From assembly GCF_026000115.1 (NCBI RefSeq), contig NZ_AP026867.1, forward strand, positions 4,397,716 to 4,461,715: DNA of 64,000 nucleotides. Reading direction: 5' to 3'. Each line of letters begins with the position of its first letter. The stretch's first letter is position 1. Below the pieces are notes generated by a model. The model was not told the origin of the DNA. It saw only the letters and a list, made by a program, of their open reading frames with translations, and made no database searches. The position numbers and the translations under genes were made by a program. This DNA comes from Aureispira anguillae. Its GTDB lineage: Bacteria; Bacteroidota; Bacteroidia; Chitinophagales; Saprospiraceae. Of this stretch, positions 7,544 to 16,700 are shown piece by piece.

Positions 7544-8647
7544 CTACACAGTTTTTTTTTCTTCTTCTAGCTCTGAAACTAGAATAACTCCATTTTGGCT
7601 GTCTTTGTAAATTTTGCCACAGCCACATTCAATAATTATATCCATTACTGCATGCTCTTGCCCACACTCACATCTTAAGTGTAAGGTATCGCAAAAATTG
7701 CATTCTCCAGTTTGGATTTCAATATGATACCTATTTTCCATTTCAATTAAGTCTTCAGCAGTAAATTTAAAGTCAGGTCCGAAATCGAGTAATAACTGTT
7801 TGGGGTTATAAATAAATCCAGAATCGTTTGTTTTAACCTTGACAATAGAATCAAATTCAACCTCTCCTAATCCCATTTCTTCCCCTCTACAAGTTACTAA
7901 ACATCCTATACAGTCTCTATTTATATAGTTGATGTATTCTTGATATTTAGCTATTATTGAATCTCCAAGTTTTAGGGCTGCTGCAAGGTTTGGTTCGAAA
8001 ATAATTGGTTTATCTTTAACCATTTCTGCTAAGTCTGGATGAAGTGTGGTACTTTTAGAAGTTACACCGAAATCAGATGTATTGTTAGAGATGAAAAGGG
8101 TATCTTTAATACAAAGGTCTTCATGATAGGTAAAAAAGTCGGCAGTACTTAAAAATATGATTGCATCAGCTACACTATTATTTTTGTGATGAAAGGGAGC
8201 TTTTTTTTCTATTGCAAGTTCTGTAGCTTTTATTCTATGGGAATCCTCAACAGGTATTTCAGTAGCTTCATCAAGGATTTTTTCGATTTTTTCAATATGA
8301 CTTCTATTTCGTTCGATTTTTGATTTTAAATCCTCTTCTAATGTTTTAAATTCCGCAGCGTATTTAGAGAAATTTTCAATGTCTCTTCTTTTACTCCTTA
8401 ATTCATTTTTTTTGGACTTAATTTGTGCATCGTACTTTTTTATCAAAGCCTCACAACTTTCTTTGTTTCGTTTCCATTCAAGCACAATTATATAATTTGA
8501 AAATACTCTACATTCTTGATTTTGTATTTTTTCAATTACCCAATCAATCAGTTCAAAATGCAATTTTTCCTCATTTCTATTTGTTTGTGGGTTGAATCCA
8601 TTAGCTAAATAAATCCAAGTATTTGTATCTAAAATTAAATTAACCAT
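7544..8647 (-). CDS. PIN-like nuclease with coiled coil and C-terminal Cys cluster
   Basis: The 367-residue protein starts LILDTNTWIYLAN, the first Asp motif (D7) of PIN-fold nucleases. Further acidic residues typical of the fold follow: E57 in VLEW, D161 in SVADAII and D192 in SNNTSDF, a DUF4935-like pattern. Residues ~62-125 are a long charged coiled coil inserted in the fold. The C-terminus has C316, C319, C326, C328, C341 and C343, likely a zinc site. It is cargo right behind the integrase, which favours an antiphage or toxin role through RNA cleavage; no antitoxin is apparent. The function is inferred. Confidence 0.7.
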   Translation of the reverse strand: MVNLILDTNTWIYLANGFNPQTNRNEEKLHFELIDWVIEKIQNQECRVFSNYIIVLEWKRNKESCEALIKKYDAQIKSKKNELRSKRRDIENFSKYAAEFKTLEEDLKSKIERNRSHIEKIEKILDEATEIPVEDSHRIKATELAIEKKAPFHHKNNSVADAIIFLSTADFFTYHEDLCIKDTLFISNNTSDFGVTSKSTTLHPDLAEMVKDKPIIFEPNLAAALKLGDSIIAKYQEYINYINRDCIGCLVTCRGEEMGLGEVEFDSIVKVKTNDSGFIYNPKQLLLDFGPDFKFTAEDLIEMENRYHIEIQTGECNFCDTLHLRCECGQEHAVMDIIIECGCGKIYKDSQNGVILVSELEEEKKTV

Positions 8648-8721
8648 GTATTTTTTTATTTGATTTAGAATATTTTGCTATATGCAGTGCCACATGTTAT
8701 GCGAACTAAATATAAGCATTC

Positions 8722-8819
8722 CCCAAGCAAAATCTGGGATTTTGCGTAGTAAGACATACAACGAGAATTTTTCTTTAGCCCTATATGTGGGATTGCCATA
8801 TAGCTCTTGTTGGCTGTAG
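8722..8819. repeat. Diverged intergenic repeat, copy 1
   Basis: This ~98-bp non-coding stretch resembles 26602-26708. Shared parts include the hairpin CAAAATC-3nt-GATTTTG, ACATACAACGA(A/G)AATTT, ATGTGGGAT and TATAGCTCTT. It separates the PIN gene from the nucleotidyltransferase gene. Both copies sit next to element debris. The conserved hairpin and the placement between unrelated cargo genes suggest a recombination or mobility signal. Confidence 0.55.
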
Positions 8820-9089
8820 TTATTTTAGTTCGAAGGCTGATACTTGGTTAATAAAATCAAACTCTTTTTCCTCTTCATATGTAAGGTAAGTAATATCAAG
8901 TGGATAAGAATTAGAAAAAAAATTTATTTCAGTCTTTAATACTAATAAGTCATTTCGATTTCTATAAAGGATTAATATATCTACATCCCTATAATGAGGA
9001 TCCGTTATCGAAGAGCCAAAAAGGTAAAACTTCAAACTAAAATATTTTTGGCTAAGATGTATGAGTTTATTTTTAAGCTCTATTTCCAT
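8820..9089 (-). CDS. Minimal nucleotidyltransferase (MNT-like)
   Basis: The 89-residue protein has the minimal nucleotidyltransferase signature: YLFGSS at 22-27, DVD at 35-37 and a later Asp at 65 in PLDITY. MNT proteins often act as antitoxins or as NMP-transferring enzymes beside HEPN toxins. No HEPN gene is visible here. It overlaps the upstream gene by 10 bp and is the last gene of a three-gene leftward operon with an HNH nuclease. I infer a role in a small defence or toxin-antitoxin unit. Confidence 0.72.
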   Translation of the reverse strand: MEIELKNKLIHLSQKYFSLKFYLFGSSITDPHYRDVDILILYRNRNDLLVLKTEINFFSNSYPLDITYLTYEEEKEFDFINQVSAFELK

Positions 9090-9754
9090 TCAAAGTTCAG
9101 TTCTCTTAATAATTCTCCAAATTTTAGAATTTTGATGTTTAATTCCTTTGCAACTCGTCTTGCTGATAATGAAATTCTGGCATTTGGGTTAGATGTTAAA
9201 ATTGCATCAAACTTATTATACTTTTCTTTTCCTAGGCGAACACTTTCGACACCGAAATCATAATCATTTAAAGCTAATATTCTTACCTCTGGAAGATTCC
9301 ATCTTCGAATTAAATACCTTCGGGAATCAATTCTATTAATACTTGCAACTTTAGAGTGTTGCTTTACAGCTCTAAGAATAAAATTCGCTTCTGGATTCAG
9401 ATATGGGGTGTTAGTTAATTGATTTATAAACCTATATAAATCACCAATACCACCATAATTAATACCAGCATTATCTAAATAAGTAAAGACATCACCTTCA
9501 ACATAAGCCTCTTTGGGAATATTGACAATGAAATGGGGATCAGTTTCTATTTTGTGGAAATACATCATAAGCTTTTTAATAAATGAAAGCTTCACATCTG
9601 ATTCAGATATTACACACAAAATAAAACTTTGACCTTTTTTTCTACTTATTTTTATTAGCAAAGTTTTTTTATCAAAGAGTATCGAATTAACCTCATTATG
9701 ACCATTAAGTTTTTTACCTAGCCACTTGGCGTTTTCTTCATTTAATAGCATCAT
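9080..9754 (-). CDS. Uncharacterised middle gene of HNH-MNT operon
   Basis: The 224-residue protein has no family I can name. Its C-terminal third (KFDAILTSNPNARISLSARR, then ELNIKILKFGELLREL) alternates beta and helix like a small Rossmann or nuclease-type fold. It contains no obvious catalytic cluster, membrane segment or Cys pair. It overlaps the HNH gene by 4 bp and the MNT gene by 10 bp, so the three are translationally coupled and probably act together. It could be a sensor or adaptor in a defence system. Confidence 0.6.
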   Translation of the reverse strand: MMLLNEENAKWLGKKLNGHNEVNSILFDKKTLLIKISRKKGQSFILCVISESDVKLSFIKKLMMYFHKIETDPHFIVNIPKEAYVEGDVFTYLDNAGINYGGIGDLYRFINQLTNTPYLNPEANFILRAVKQHSKVASINRIDSRRYLIRRWNLPEVRILALNDYDFGVESVRLGKEKYNKFDAILTSNPNARISLSARRVAKELNIKILKFGELLRELNFEWK

Positions 9755-10482
9755 TTATAAATATCATTCATTTGTATTGGGAATTGAATCCCATTTATGT
9801 CAGATTGATTTAGATGTTTATCTTCAAAATCTTTAACATGCTGTCTGAATAGCTCAACAGTTTCAATTTCGACATCATCCAATAAATCATAATTTTTATC
9901 AATTATATTAATAATTTTACGATTATTTGGAAGTAATGTTTTATGAATTTTTCTTATCCAGATATATGGCATTTCACTTTCAGGATTAAACCTTTGATCA
10001 GTCATTGGTCCATAAATATTAAAAACGGTTTTGTTTTCGACCATTAGTGGATTTAAGAGTTTTCTAACCTCCTTTCTGCTGGTGTAAGATTTTATATTGA
10101 AAAGATTATTTATTTTTTCAGAATGTTCTTTCTTCCAGAGACTAATTAACGAATCGGGGTATTGTTCCTCTGCCTTATCAATGATAGTATGGCAAGTAGG
10201 ACAAAGGAGAATTAAATTATCAAATTTCCCTCTATCTTCTTTTGTTAGAGTATTATTAGATCTTGGACCTTTATTACTCGCACTGAAAATATGAGCCATT
10301 TCAGCTATATGAAAACTGTCGTCACCAATTGAAAGAAATAAGCTTGCGTTACAATCAGGTTTTTGACAGTATCCACCTGAATCTGCAAATAATTGTAATT
10401 TTACATGTGCATTGGGCGACGCTTTTCCTCTATTACATCCCATAATTTTATTAGTTTTTGTGTTTTTAATTACAGCCAACAT
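9751..10482 (-). CDS. HNH endonuclease
   Basis: The 243-residue protein has a clear HNH fold in its first half: zinc ligands C39, C44, C94 and C97, and the catalytic triad H64 (MAHI), N89 (FDNL) and H98 (CPTCH). Residues ~125-243 are a separate, mostly helical domain with no known name. It is the first gene of the HNH / unknown / MNT operon and overlaps the next gene by 4 bp. HNH domains joined to unknown domains in islands are often DNA-cutting effectors of defence systems. The start is M1 or M14. Confidence 0.78.
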   Translation of the reverse strand: MLAVIKNTKTNKIMGCNRGKASPNAHVKLQLFADSGGYCQKPDCNASLFLSIGDDSFHIAEMAHIFSASNKGPRSNNTLTKEDRGKFDNLILLCPTCHTIIDKAEEQYPDSLISLWKKEHSEKINNLFNIKSYTSRKEVRKLLNPLMVENKTVFNIYGPMTDQRFNPESEMPYIWIRKIHKTLLPNNRKIINIIDKNYDLLDDVEIETVELFRQHVKDFEDKHLNQSDINGIQFPIQMNDIYK

Positions 10483-10701
10483 GTGTATAAATACAATAGT
10501 CCTATTTATTTCTAATATAGTTAGCCCCTAAAGTATTAAAAACCCTAAAGGATTAGAAAAAAAATTCAAGTTTCATAAAAAAACAGATGTATTTTTCAGT
10601 TATTTTTTTATCCCTAGGTAAGATTTAAATATACCTTAAATAGCAGTTTAATTTGTCTTATACCTTGTTTATCAACTAATAGATACACTCGAATGAAATA
10701 C

Positions 10702-10730
10702 AAAAAAAGCCACCTCAAATGAGATGGCTT
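10702..10730 (-). terminator. Intrinsic terminator of the middle-element operon
   Basis: Read on the minus strand, an 11-bp stem (10720-10730 with 10707-10717, one G-T wobble, 2-nt loop) is followed by a run of T (10708-10702). It lies 32 bp beyond the stop of the GIY-YIG gene and would end the long leftward operon. The rest of the gap 10483-10761 is AT-rich with no gene. Confidence 0.8.
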
Positions 10731-10761
10731 CAAAAAAATACAAATCCAATAAAACTATACA

Positions 10762-11193
10762 CTAACTATCGCTTTTATGTTCCCCTACTTTATCAAATAC
10801 AGATTGTTCCTGGTACGCATTTAAAATTCGCTTACGCTGCTTTTTTTCAACCTTCGATAGTTTCCTTGGTTTGTAATTGGTATTTAGTTGAGGTTGAAAG
10901 AAATTTCTTAAATAGATGTATGTCATTGTTGACATATAGATATGAGAGCTGGTCAATATTTCAAAACTAAAATCTTTATTCGACTCCTGTACTAGCTTGC
11001 CTTGGCTCTGAAATAAGCGCATTATCGTACAATATAAGTTGATACTTCTACCAATGTACAAAACCTCCTTTTCCCCTTTTTTACGAATTAAAAAAATACC
11101 TGCTATGGCTCTAAATCTGCCGAGCTGTTCTTGTTCAATTGGTTCATGAACGGTTATTGTATTTGTCTCTATTATTCTAAGTGGCTCATTCAT
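10762..11193 (-). CDS. GIY-YIG domain protein
   Basis: The 143-residue protein carries a GIY-YIG-like core: GIF at 32-34 and YIGRS at 46-50, followed by an Arg-containing helix (IMRLFQ) and the late PQLN motif. I do not see the usual catalytic Glu before PQLN, so activity is uncertain. GIY-YIG nucleases cut DNA in repair, restriction and homing. It is the last gene of the leftward operon of the middle element and may process replication intermediates or be structural only. Confidence 0.65.
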   Translation of the reverse strand: MNEPLRIIETNTITVHEPIEQEQLGRFRAIAGIFLIRKKGEKEVLYIGRSINLYCTIMRLFQSQGKLVQESNKDFSFEILTSSHIYMSTMTYIYLRNFFQPQLNTNYKPRKLSKVEKKQRKRILNAYQEQSVFDKVGEHKSDS

Positions 11194-11197
11194 TTTA

Positions 11198-11650
11198 TTA
11201 CAATTTTACGGTTTTTATAAAATCTTGGAGGTTCACTTGTTCGCTATTCGTTGACGTTATTTTGTGCAACTCTAATTTTTGCTTTCGATTATAGCGAATC
11301 AACATATAATCTTTTTGAAGCATAGAAATAAACAGCGCTTCCATTTTAGACCCTCCCAACTGTGCTAAAATTTGCTTCTTTAATAAATCAGGTGCTTGCT
11401 CCAGCTGTGTTGTTAGCATCTCACTAAAAAACGCTCCAGCATCTAAGCAATAAACCTCTTTGGCTTGCGCTGTAATTACCTGACCAATTAGTTTGCCTTC
11501 TGCTACTTTAAACAATAAACTCAGTCCATAAGCAGAAATATTTTGCTCTTTTGAAACATAAGCTAACAACTCCCCTGCCTTGCTCATTAAGTCTTGTTCT
11601 ATGACTGGTGCTTGTGTCTTCAGATGATTTTCTAAAATTGTTCTTACCAT
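11198..11650 (-). CDS. Hypothetical protein of element operon
   Basis: A 150-residue protein with mixed helix and strand and a central segment LLFKVAEGKLIGQVITAQ. It starts MVRTILENHLK. No motif is recognised. It sits 4 bp upstream of the GIY-YIG gene and 49 bp downstream of the acidic membrane protein, so it is part of the same operon. Function unknown. Confidence 0.6.
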   Translation of the reverse strand: MVRTILENHLKTQAPVIEQDLMSKAGELLAYVSKEQNISAYGLSLLFKVAEGKLIGQVITAQAKEVYCLDAGAFFSEMLTTQLEQAPDLLKKQILAQLGGSKMEALFISMLQKDYMLIRYNRKQKLELHKITSTNSEQVNLQDFIKTVKL

Positions 11651-11699
11651 ACTATTTTTGTGATGTGTGATTTATAAATGATTGGCGGTTCTAACTCAG

Positions 11700-12734
11700 T
11701 TATTCACCATATATAATTTCTCTAATTTCTGCATTACTGTACCCTTTTTCCAGTAGGGCTAATAGTTCAGCACTGGGATATTCATCTGCCAAATCAACAT
11801 TGGCATACTCCCCATCACTCAAGCGGCGATAAGTACCATTTGCATGGCGACCAAATAACCGTCTGCCTGATTGATATTCTTTTGTTGTGGTATAATCTAC
11901 CGCTGGGGCTGGCTGTTCTTCCTCGCTTTGCTCTCCTATTGGTTCCTGGTCCATTAGGTTTTCTGCTGTATTGGGGGTGATGCTTGGTTGGCTTTTTCCT
12001 TCTCGTATTAATTTGAAGCGTTGAAAACCTGCCAAACTTAAAGAAGGGAGTAACCACATACCTACTGCTATTAAAAAAGTTTGAGTGGGACTAGGTGGCT
12101 TAATTCCGATTTCTTGTATATAGTTTTTAGTCGCATTGATGAGCGCCTTTTTTGCTTTTGTATCGGAAGCATAAAACGCCGCTTCTTTGCCACCAATTGC
12201 AGCACACAATTGGGCTTTAGAATTATCTAAATAATCCATGACCGCTACCCCCAATGAAGCCAAGGTATCTAAGTTTTTTTGGCTCTCGCCTGTACTCTCT
12301 TCGATCTGCTCTTCTACTGTTCTATCTTCTGGCCCTTCTATACTATTTAACAAAGGATCTTCCTCTTCTTCTTCTTCCTCCTCCTCTGCTCTTTTGTCTT
12401 CATTCATCATATAATCCCACAAAGGATCTTCCTCCTCTTCTATCGTTTTTTCTTCCGTTTTTTCTGAATTGTCTGAAACATTGTTTGAAGTTTTTTTTTC
12501 GATTGTTTCTGCATTGTTTGGAGCTTGTGTGGAATCCTGTTTTTCTGCTGTTTTTCTTTGTTTTTGGGCTGTATTCGCTGTTTCTACCTCTGTTTGAGGT
12601 ATTGTTTGAGATTCTGTTTGAGGTTCTGTTTGAGGTTCTGTTTGAAACGTTGTTTCAACTCTTGTTTCTTGTGGTTTTTCTTCCCTTATTTCTGACTGTA
12701 ATTGTTTCACTAATGAATCCATTTTAAAGCGCAT
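11700..12734 (-). CDS. Acidic low-complexity protein with one membrane segment
   Basis: The 344-residue protein has a disordered N-terminal half. It holds short QTEPQTEPQTESQT repeats (residues ~31-48) and a run of Glu around 117-125. One likely membrane helix lies at ~217-236 (FLIAVGMWLLPSLSLAGF). The C-terminus is a folded-looking segment with GYSNAEIREIIYG. M1 overlaps the upstream gene by 11 bp; M5 (ATG at 12722) would start 2 bp after that stop and is an equal choice. It may anchor an element function to the membrane. Confidence 0.6.
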   Translation of the reverse strand: MRFKMDSLVKQLQSEIREEKPQETRVETTFQTEPQTEPQTESQTIPQTEVETANTAQKQRKTAEKQDSTQAPNNAETIEKKTSNNVSDNSEKTEEKTIEEEEDPLWDYMMNEDKRAEEEEEEEEEDPLLNSIEGPEDRTVEEQIEESTGESQKNLDTLASLGVAVMDYLDNSKAQLCAAIGGKEAAFYASDTKAKKALINATKNYIQEIGIKPPSPTQTFLIAVGMWLLPSLSLAGFQRFKLIREGKSQPSITPNTAENLMDQEPIGEQSEEEQPAPAVDYTTTKEYQSGRRLFGRHANGTYRRLSDGEYANVDLADEYPSAELLALLEKGYSNAEIREIIYGE

Positions 12735-12984
12735 TTATTTGATGGTACAATGATTTTAATTCCGTTAAGCTACTGCTTAGAGAGGCATGTGTAATGATTT
12801 GCTGAACCCCTTGATCAGGATCAGCACTCAACGAATCTGTATCAACTATTAATTCTCTGCTTAATAGTTCTTGAGCCTGTTCTTGTAGCCCGTTCATTTG
12901 GGCTTTAATCAGTCTTAGTACAATACTTTTATCAATTAATGGTGGTTGGTCGCTCTTTCCTTGAGCGGTATTCTTTGAAGGCAT
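12724..12984 (-). CDS. Small hypothetical protein
   Basis: An 86-residue, predicted helical protein starting MPSKNTAQGKSDQPP, with a Gln/Ser-rich second half. It overlaps the start of the acidic membrane protein by 11 bp. The gap upstream (12985-13285) has inverted repeats that could control this gene and the four that follow. No family recognised. Confidence 0.55.
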   Translation of the reverse strand: MPSKNTAQGKSDQPPLIDKSIVLRLIKAQMNGLQEQAQELLSRELIVDTDSLSADPDQGVQQIITHASLSSSLTELKSLYHQINAL

Positions 12985-12991
12985 AAAAAAA

Positions 12992-13159
12992 ACATTGATT
13001 GGTGTATGATTTAGATTAGATCAATGTCTTTTATCGTGAAGTGGAATTGTGGATAGGTGGGCTATCTGGGTACTTAAAAAAAAGAGTAGCAAACAGGAAG
13101 TAGAAAAACCACTTTTTAGGGTGCAATTGGATTAGCTTAGATTTTCATATCCTGTTTGC
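12992..13159. repeat. Inverted repeats in a 300-bp gap
   Basis: The gap 12985-13285 has no gene. It contains two perfect inverted pairs: ACATTGAT/ATCAATGT (12992-12999 with 13020-13027), directly before the 86-residue gene, and GCAAACAGGA/TCCTGTTTGC (13089-13098 with 13150-13159). They could be regulator-binding sites or stem-loops that split the leftward operon into two transcripts. The rest, 13160-13285, shows nothing clear. Confidence 0.45.
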
Positions 13160-13285
13160 CCGCTCAACTTAGTTCCCTACAACAAATATATTAGGCACTC
13201 TTCAGATATAAAAGAATTTTTGTCCTAGGGCTTGTATTTTATAGCGTAATCGTAAACAAACATTAATTATACGATCATTTCTTAT

Positions 13286-13630
13286 TTACTTTTTGTTCTT
13301 TTCAACTCTAGATTGTAATTCTAGCAGCTCTATTTGGTATTGATAGATTGACTTTAAGCGCAACAGAGAATCAAAGCTAATCATATAAAAGAAGCTAGGA
13401 TTTTTTAATTCTCGCTCTCTTGAAAGGTCTGTAATTAATACATCAATTTCATGCTTATTTCTTGCGGCTCTCCCTGCTAACTTTTCATCCCCTCCCTTAT
13501 ACCGCTCTAATAATTTTTGTTTGTTCAACTTTTGAGTTTCACGAATTTTCCCTTTTGGGGCTGTCAACAAGCCATCATCCTCTAGCTTATATAATTCTAA
13601 TATTCTTTTAATATTTTCACTAAGGCTCAT
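13286..13630 (-). CDS. Hypothetical basic protein
   Basis: A 114-residue, mostly helical and Lys/Arg/Glu-rich protein starting MSLSENIKRILELYK. It includes KLAGRAARNKHEID and a C-terminal helix LLELQSRVEKNKK. It lies downstream of the primase-helicase gene with a 164-bp gap that may hold a tiny membrane peptide. Its composition would suit nucleic-acid binding, but no motif is recognised. Confidence 0.55.
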   Translation of the reverse strand: MSLSENIKRILELYKLEDDGLLTAPKGKIRETQKLNKQKLLERYKGGDEKLAGRAARNKHEIDVLITDLSRERELKNPSFFYMISFDSLLRLKSIYQYQIELLELQSRVEKNKK

Positions 13631-13677
13631 TTTTTTAAGTATTTGGTTAAATAGTAAAATATTCCATAAGAGCAGAA

Positions 13678-13764
13678 CTATACAACATAACTAGTCGCTC
13701 CTAAAATCAAGCTCAATACAAGTAACAAAAAACCTATGCAAATAATTTCATTTTTACCCTTCAT
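13678..13764 (-). CDS. Possible 28-residue single-span membrane peptide
   Basis: A short frame begins MKGKNEIICIGFLLLVL and ends ATSYVV. It has a charged start and one hydrophobic span of about 20 residues. It sits between the primase gene (stop at 13795) and the 114-residue gene on the same strand. Small toxins and holin-like peptides look like this, but so do chance frames in AT-rich DNA. Confidence 0.3.
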   Translation of the reverse strand: MKGKNEIICIGFLLLVLSLILGATSYVV

Positions 13765-13794
13765 TATGTTTTTTTTAAGATAGCTGTAACGCTC

Positions 13795-16700
13795 TTATTT
13801 GCTCGATTTTTTGCCCTTTTTACCAGCTATAATTTTATTGTAAAGTTTCATCTGTTTTTTAGCCGTTTCTGCCTCCTCTTTTTTCCTCTTTTCGGCAATC
13901 TTATTGGTGTGTGCTTCTTGCTCTGCCCAAATTTCATTCTCTGCCACATAATCGGTTGAAGCTTGCGGCTCATCTTGTATATTTATATTCAAAGCATCAT
14001 AATCAAATACAAAGGCAGATGTATTTTTTTTGCCAATTCGGGTACTTTTTAAATAATCCATAAAGCTCCCATTCGTTTTTAGATAATGGGACAAAGAAGA
14101 TTTTGTTAGCCCATCCTTGCTGTACTGTCTTTTGTGATGTTCTCTATACAATGGAAAAGCTTTTGAAAAAGACAGATACAATAGAGGCTTTGGCTGGTCA
14201 AATTTTTTGCCTTTTAAATCCATACGAGATTCTATCTTATAATCAATACCCTCTATTAATAGCCCAGCACTAACCAAATATTCTATAATATCCCAAAAAG
14301 TGGCCGTTTCTGTTTCGCTATGGATTTGGTCATTTTGTCTAAGAATGTTTTGAATACAAGTTTGATAAACTTCTTCTGTGCTGAAGGGAAAAGATACTTT
14401 TTCTTTCAGTAGATCAAATACCGTTAAAATAGCTGCATTGTTTTCTATCAATCGAGTGTGAATACCTTTTGCGGCAACTGCTTTCTTTATCTTAGAAAAA
14501 GTAAGGTTGTATTGTTCCTCATAGTTGTCCTCAATATATGGTCTAAAAGTGCTTAATTTTGCCGTTATATTTATCAATTCCCCATTCTTGCGCATTGCCT
14601 TTAATTCTTCAGCTAAGTCTGATTCTTCCTGTGTATACTCTGTTTGTGAAAATGCCAAATTAATAACACGAGTAAACAAAGCATTATCTGAAGTCGGCAA
14701 CTCTTGCCCCACAAACATACAAGCCGAATAAATTTCACTAACCAAGCTCTTTGTTCCAGTCTTTTGTCCTTTCTCCCGCCCTATTCCATCATAAATGGAT
14801 TTTAGCCCCTGGATGAATCTAAAGTCTATCGAGTTAAAATATTCCTCACAAAACACCAGGGAATTTCTAGCCAATACCAAACGATTGTAAAAACCAACCA
14901 ACGTACCACTATTTAAATTAAAACCATCCTTGGCAATACCGAACATATAAGATAGATTCTTGCCCATAAAAGATTTGCCCGTTCCTGGTTGACCAAATAA
15001 ATTGAGTAAAGGAAAATTTACATAATCATGGATCACATCTCTAAACAAAGCAGCCACATAAAAACAAGTTGCTATTTGCCCTTTGCTCCCATGTACTTTG
15101 CAAAAAAGCGTTGACCAATCTTTGAATGTGATTTTTGAATCTTGATAAGCAAAATTCTTTTCATCCTTGAAGGACTTGTCAGAATCTTTGTAAATATCGC
15201 TAAAGGCTGGCAAAAAATAACGCTTATCTTGATAGCTTAAAATACCATAACTATTGACAGGAACAAAGCCTTTATCAATGGTGTAAATACCATTTCCAAA
15301 GGTGTAAAAATTATCTTTATGATAGCCTAGTACGTCTATTTCATAGCAAGTTTTCATTTCATCATAAATCTTGCCTTTGATGCGGTTGTACTGCGCTAAA
15401 TTGCCCGTAAAAAAATAATTACCCTCTGCCTCTACCGCTAATCTAAACTTATCTAAGCCCACCAAAACCGCTGCCTCTACATCTAAAACAACCTTTTGAT
15501 TGTATTTATTTAACAACTCAAATAGGCGCTTAGGATTGTCTTTTGATTTTAAATGAAATAAAGGCTTAACCACAAAGTTAGATACACAAGTATAACCCCC
15601 TTTTGCATTAGAGCACCAGTATTGATTCCCATCTTCATACATGCCATATTTAAACAAGTCCGCCCGTTGTCTTGAACTTAGACTTTTTTGTTCGCTTTCA
15701 AAGCTCAAAGCCCCCATTTTATCCCGTAATTGGATGCTTAACACACTTTGTTTTATATCCAATAGTTTGGACACATCACGAATGTAACAATCTCTTACTA
15801 GCTCATTTTTTATCTTAGCAATCAATTCAATGGCTAATTCACTAATTCGCTGAATGGCAAAATTATCACGGTCTGAGTTTTGAAGCTCATGCTCCAAGTA
15901 CCAATTGATTGCATCGGTCTTATTTGTATTGCAATAATCTACAAAAGCCTCTTTTCCTATTTTCCTAATATAACTATCAGGATCTTGTTTTTCGGGCAAT
16001 GGGATTGTATCTACATGAAGCCCTAACTCAATCAATGCTGGTAAATTTCTTATAGCTGCCTCTATTCCTGCCTTGTCTCCATCGTACAATAAAACAACAC
16101 GTTCAGCATAGCGATTGATTAATTTAGCCTGTTGCTTGCTCAATGATGTTCCCCCAGCGGCTACTGCTCCTAAGAACCCACCATCATACAAACTTAGCAC
16201 GTCCCAATAACCCTCCACCAAATACATGGTTTTTGTCTTTTTGATGGCTGAGAGCTGTTGAGCCAAACCATACAAAAGCTGCTCTTTGTGGTAAACTTCA
16301 CTTTCAGGGCTGTTTAAATACTTCGGTTGGCTATCGTCTAGCGCTCGACCTGCAAAGCCTACAATTGCCTTGCTTTGGTTATGGATAGGGAATAATACTC
16401 TATTTCTATAGGCATCAAATAAGCCCTTTTTTCCCTGCTTTACGATTCCCAATTGCTCCAGTATACTATGCTCTAGTTTTAACGATTGAGTAAAATGCCA
16501 GGCTTCAGGCGTTTGACAAATTCCAAATGTTTTGACGGTTGATCCCTGTAAACTTCTTTTATCAAATTGAATATTCTCTTTCAGCTCCTCTGCTCCATGA
16601 TGGTGGTTATAATAAGCAGCTGCCAGCAAACGATTGTACAATAAATATTGCTCCTTTTTCTGTTGGCGTTTCTTCAGCTGCTCCAGCTGCTCCTCGCTTA

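Noticed and set aside
8722-8819. Integron attC site
   Set aside because: Core sites RYYYAAC and GTTRRRY are not matched, and no integron integrase is in the window.
12254-12727. 157-residue Leu/Phe-rich plus-strand frame
   Set aside because: It is the antisense of the Glu/Gln-rich region of the acidic membrane protein, so the Leu/Phe pattern is a by-product.
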